Shown one piece after another: positions 13,584 through 14,102 of a DNA stretch of 14,102 bases (within the stretch, counting starts at the first letter, position 1; each line of letters begins with the position of its first letter). The notes beneath the pieces are model-generated. The model saw nothing but the letters and a program-made list of their open reading frames with translations. It did not search any database and was not told the DNA's origin. The position numbers and the translations under genes were made by a program. The stretch is from Paenalcaligenes sp035302345 (GTDB lineage: Bacteria; Pseudomonadota; Gammaproteobacteria; Burkholderiales; Burkholderiaceae_B), in assembly GCA_035302345.1 (NCBI GenBank), contig DATGSS010000014.1:1-14102 (forward strand). The letters run 5' to 3'.

Positions 13584-13677
13584 AGGAGCATCACCTACTA
13601 TGCCCCATGTTGAATGAAAGGTAGGCGGGCCGAGTTGTGATGTACCTAGCCGAGGGTGTGTGACTGTAGAAATCGGC
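13568..13677 (-). other. Short non-coding gap after mlaC, no mlaB remnant
   Basis: This 110-base stretch between the mlaC stop and the terminator holds no open frame of useful length and nothing resembling a STAS domain. A weak 6-bp inverted repeat (AGCCGA with TCGGCT, about 13648-13679) runs into the mlaC stop. Otherwise only the putative -35 box noted for the promoter is visible. Confidence 0.5.
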
Positions 13678-14102
13678 TTAGGGACGATTTTTGCTGTTTA
13701 ACGCCTCGATCAGGCCGTCAAAGCCGCGCTCGTTAATGAGCTGTGCAAACTGGTTGCGATAGTTTTGGATCAACCAGATACCCTCGATATTGAGATCGTA
13801 GATCTTCCAGCCGTCGGAGGTGTTTTCCATTCGATAATCGACGGTGACGTCGGGGTTGTTGCGTTGGACGACAACTGTGCGTACGACAACGTCAGCAGCG
13901 TCGGGATCACCGCGGAAAGGCTGGACTTTGATCTCGGAAAGCTGGTCTACCTTGGATAAGGCGCCGCTATAGGTGCGAATCAGGGTGCTTTTAAAAGCCT
14001 CTACCAACCGCTCGCGCTGATCTTGATCGGCCTGACGCCAGTTTGGCCCTGTGGCCAAACGTGTAGTTTTCTCAAAGTCAACATAGGGTAGCACATATTC
14101 GT
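13678..14102 (-). CDS. mlaC: Phospholipid-transport periplasmic protein MlaC (N terminus outside window)
   Basis: MlaC is the periplasmic carrier that moves phospholipids between the outer-membrane MlaA complex and the inner-membrane MlaFEDB complex. The frame is open to the window edge and begins with EYVLPYVDFEKTTRLA, an internal motif of the family, so the gene runs on beyond base 14102; an apparent GTG start at 14094 is not the true start. Typical features follow: QRERLVEAFKSTLIRTYSGAL, a beta-rich middle (VVVRTVVVQ, VDYRMENTSDGWKIYDLNIEGI) and the C-terminal helix NYRNQFAQLINERGFDGLIEAL. About 60 N-terminal residues including the signal peptide are missing from view. A terminator lies downstream, and no mlaB follows. 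Confidence 0.92.
   Translation of the reverse strand, partial: EYVLPYVDFEKTTRLATGPNWRQADQDQRERLVEAFKSTLIRTYSGALSKVDQLSEIKVQPFRGDPDAADVVVRTVVVQRNNPDVTVDYRMENTSDGWKIYDLNIEGIWLIQNYRNQFAQLINERGFDGLIEALNSKNRP

Overview
The window looks like chromosome from a betaproteobacterium, most likely Burkholderiales and close to the Alcaligenaceae. That placement rests on gene order and protein resemblance recalled from memory, not on a search. The order mla genes, ABC-2 exporter, bolA/ibaG, murA, hisG...hisE, hinT, tatABC, nif3-like, mscL is the backbone expected of that group. Base composition looks roughly balanced, lower in GC than typical Bordetella or Burkholderia. Everything except mscL is on the minus strand, so the region reads from right to left as one 13.7 kb series of closely packed genes.

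Right end (about 11.6-14.1 kb): envelope genes. The 3' part of mlaC (lipid transport) is followed by a strong intrinsic terminator. Then come an ABC-2 type ATPase and permease overlapping by 4 bases, an ibaG/bolA-family gene, and murA (peptidoglycan synthesis), whose start overlaps the end of ibaG. The mlaB STAS gene expected after mlaC is absent.

Middle (about 5.3-10.3 kb): histidine biosynthesis, hisG-hisD-hisB-hisA-hisF-hisI-hisE. HisG is the short form that needs a HisZ partner. hisC and hisH, normally part of this cluster, are missing with almost no leftover sequence. HisF keeps its catalytic aspartates and ammonia-gate residues but differs at two normally conserved positions, one of which faces HisH.

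Left-middle (about 3.0-5.2 kb): hinT and the complete twin-arginine translocase tatA-tatB-tatC. A large hairpin lies between tatA and tatB.

Left end (1-2.9 kb): a sulfite:cytochrome c oxidoreductase pair follows tatC. The molybdenum subunit (sorA-like) carries a twin-arginine signal, and the monohaem cytochrome c (sorB-like) comes next, with an intrinsic terminator between them. Then come a Nif3-like metal protein gene and, convergent with it, mscL, which is cut by the window edge.

I see no tRNA, rRNA, CRISPR array, insertion sequence or phage gene. No gene-free stretch exceeds about 150 bases. I do not see a clearly novel multi-gene system. The most useful leads are the sulfite oxidase pair beside the Tat genes, the gapped histidine cluster with its unusual HisF, and two terminators placed right in front of start codons.
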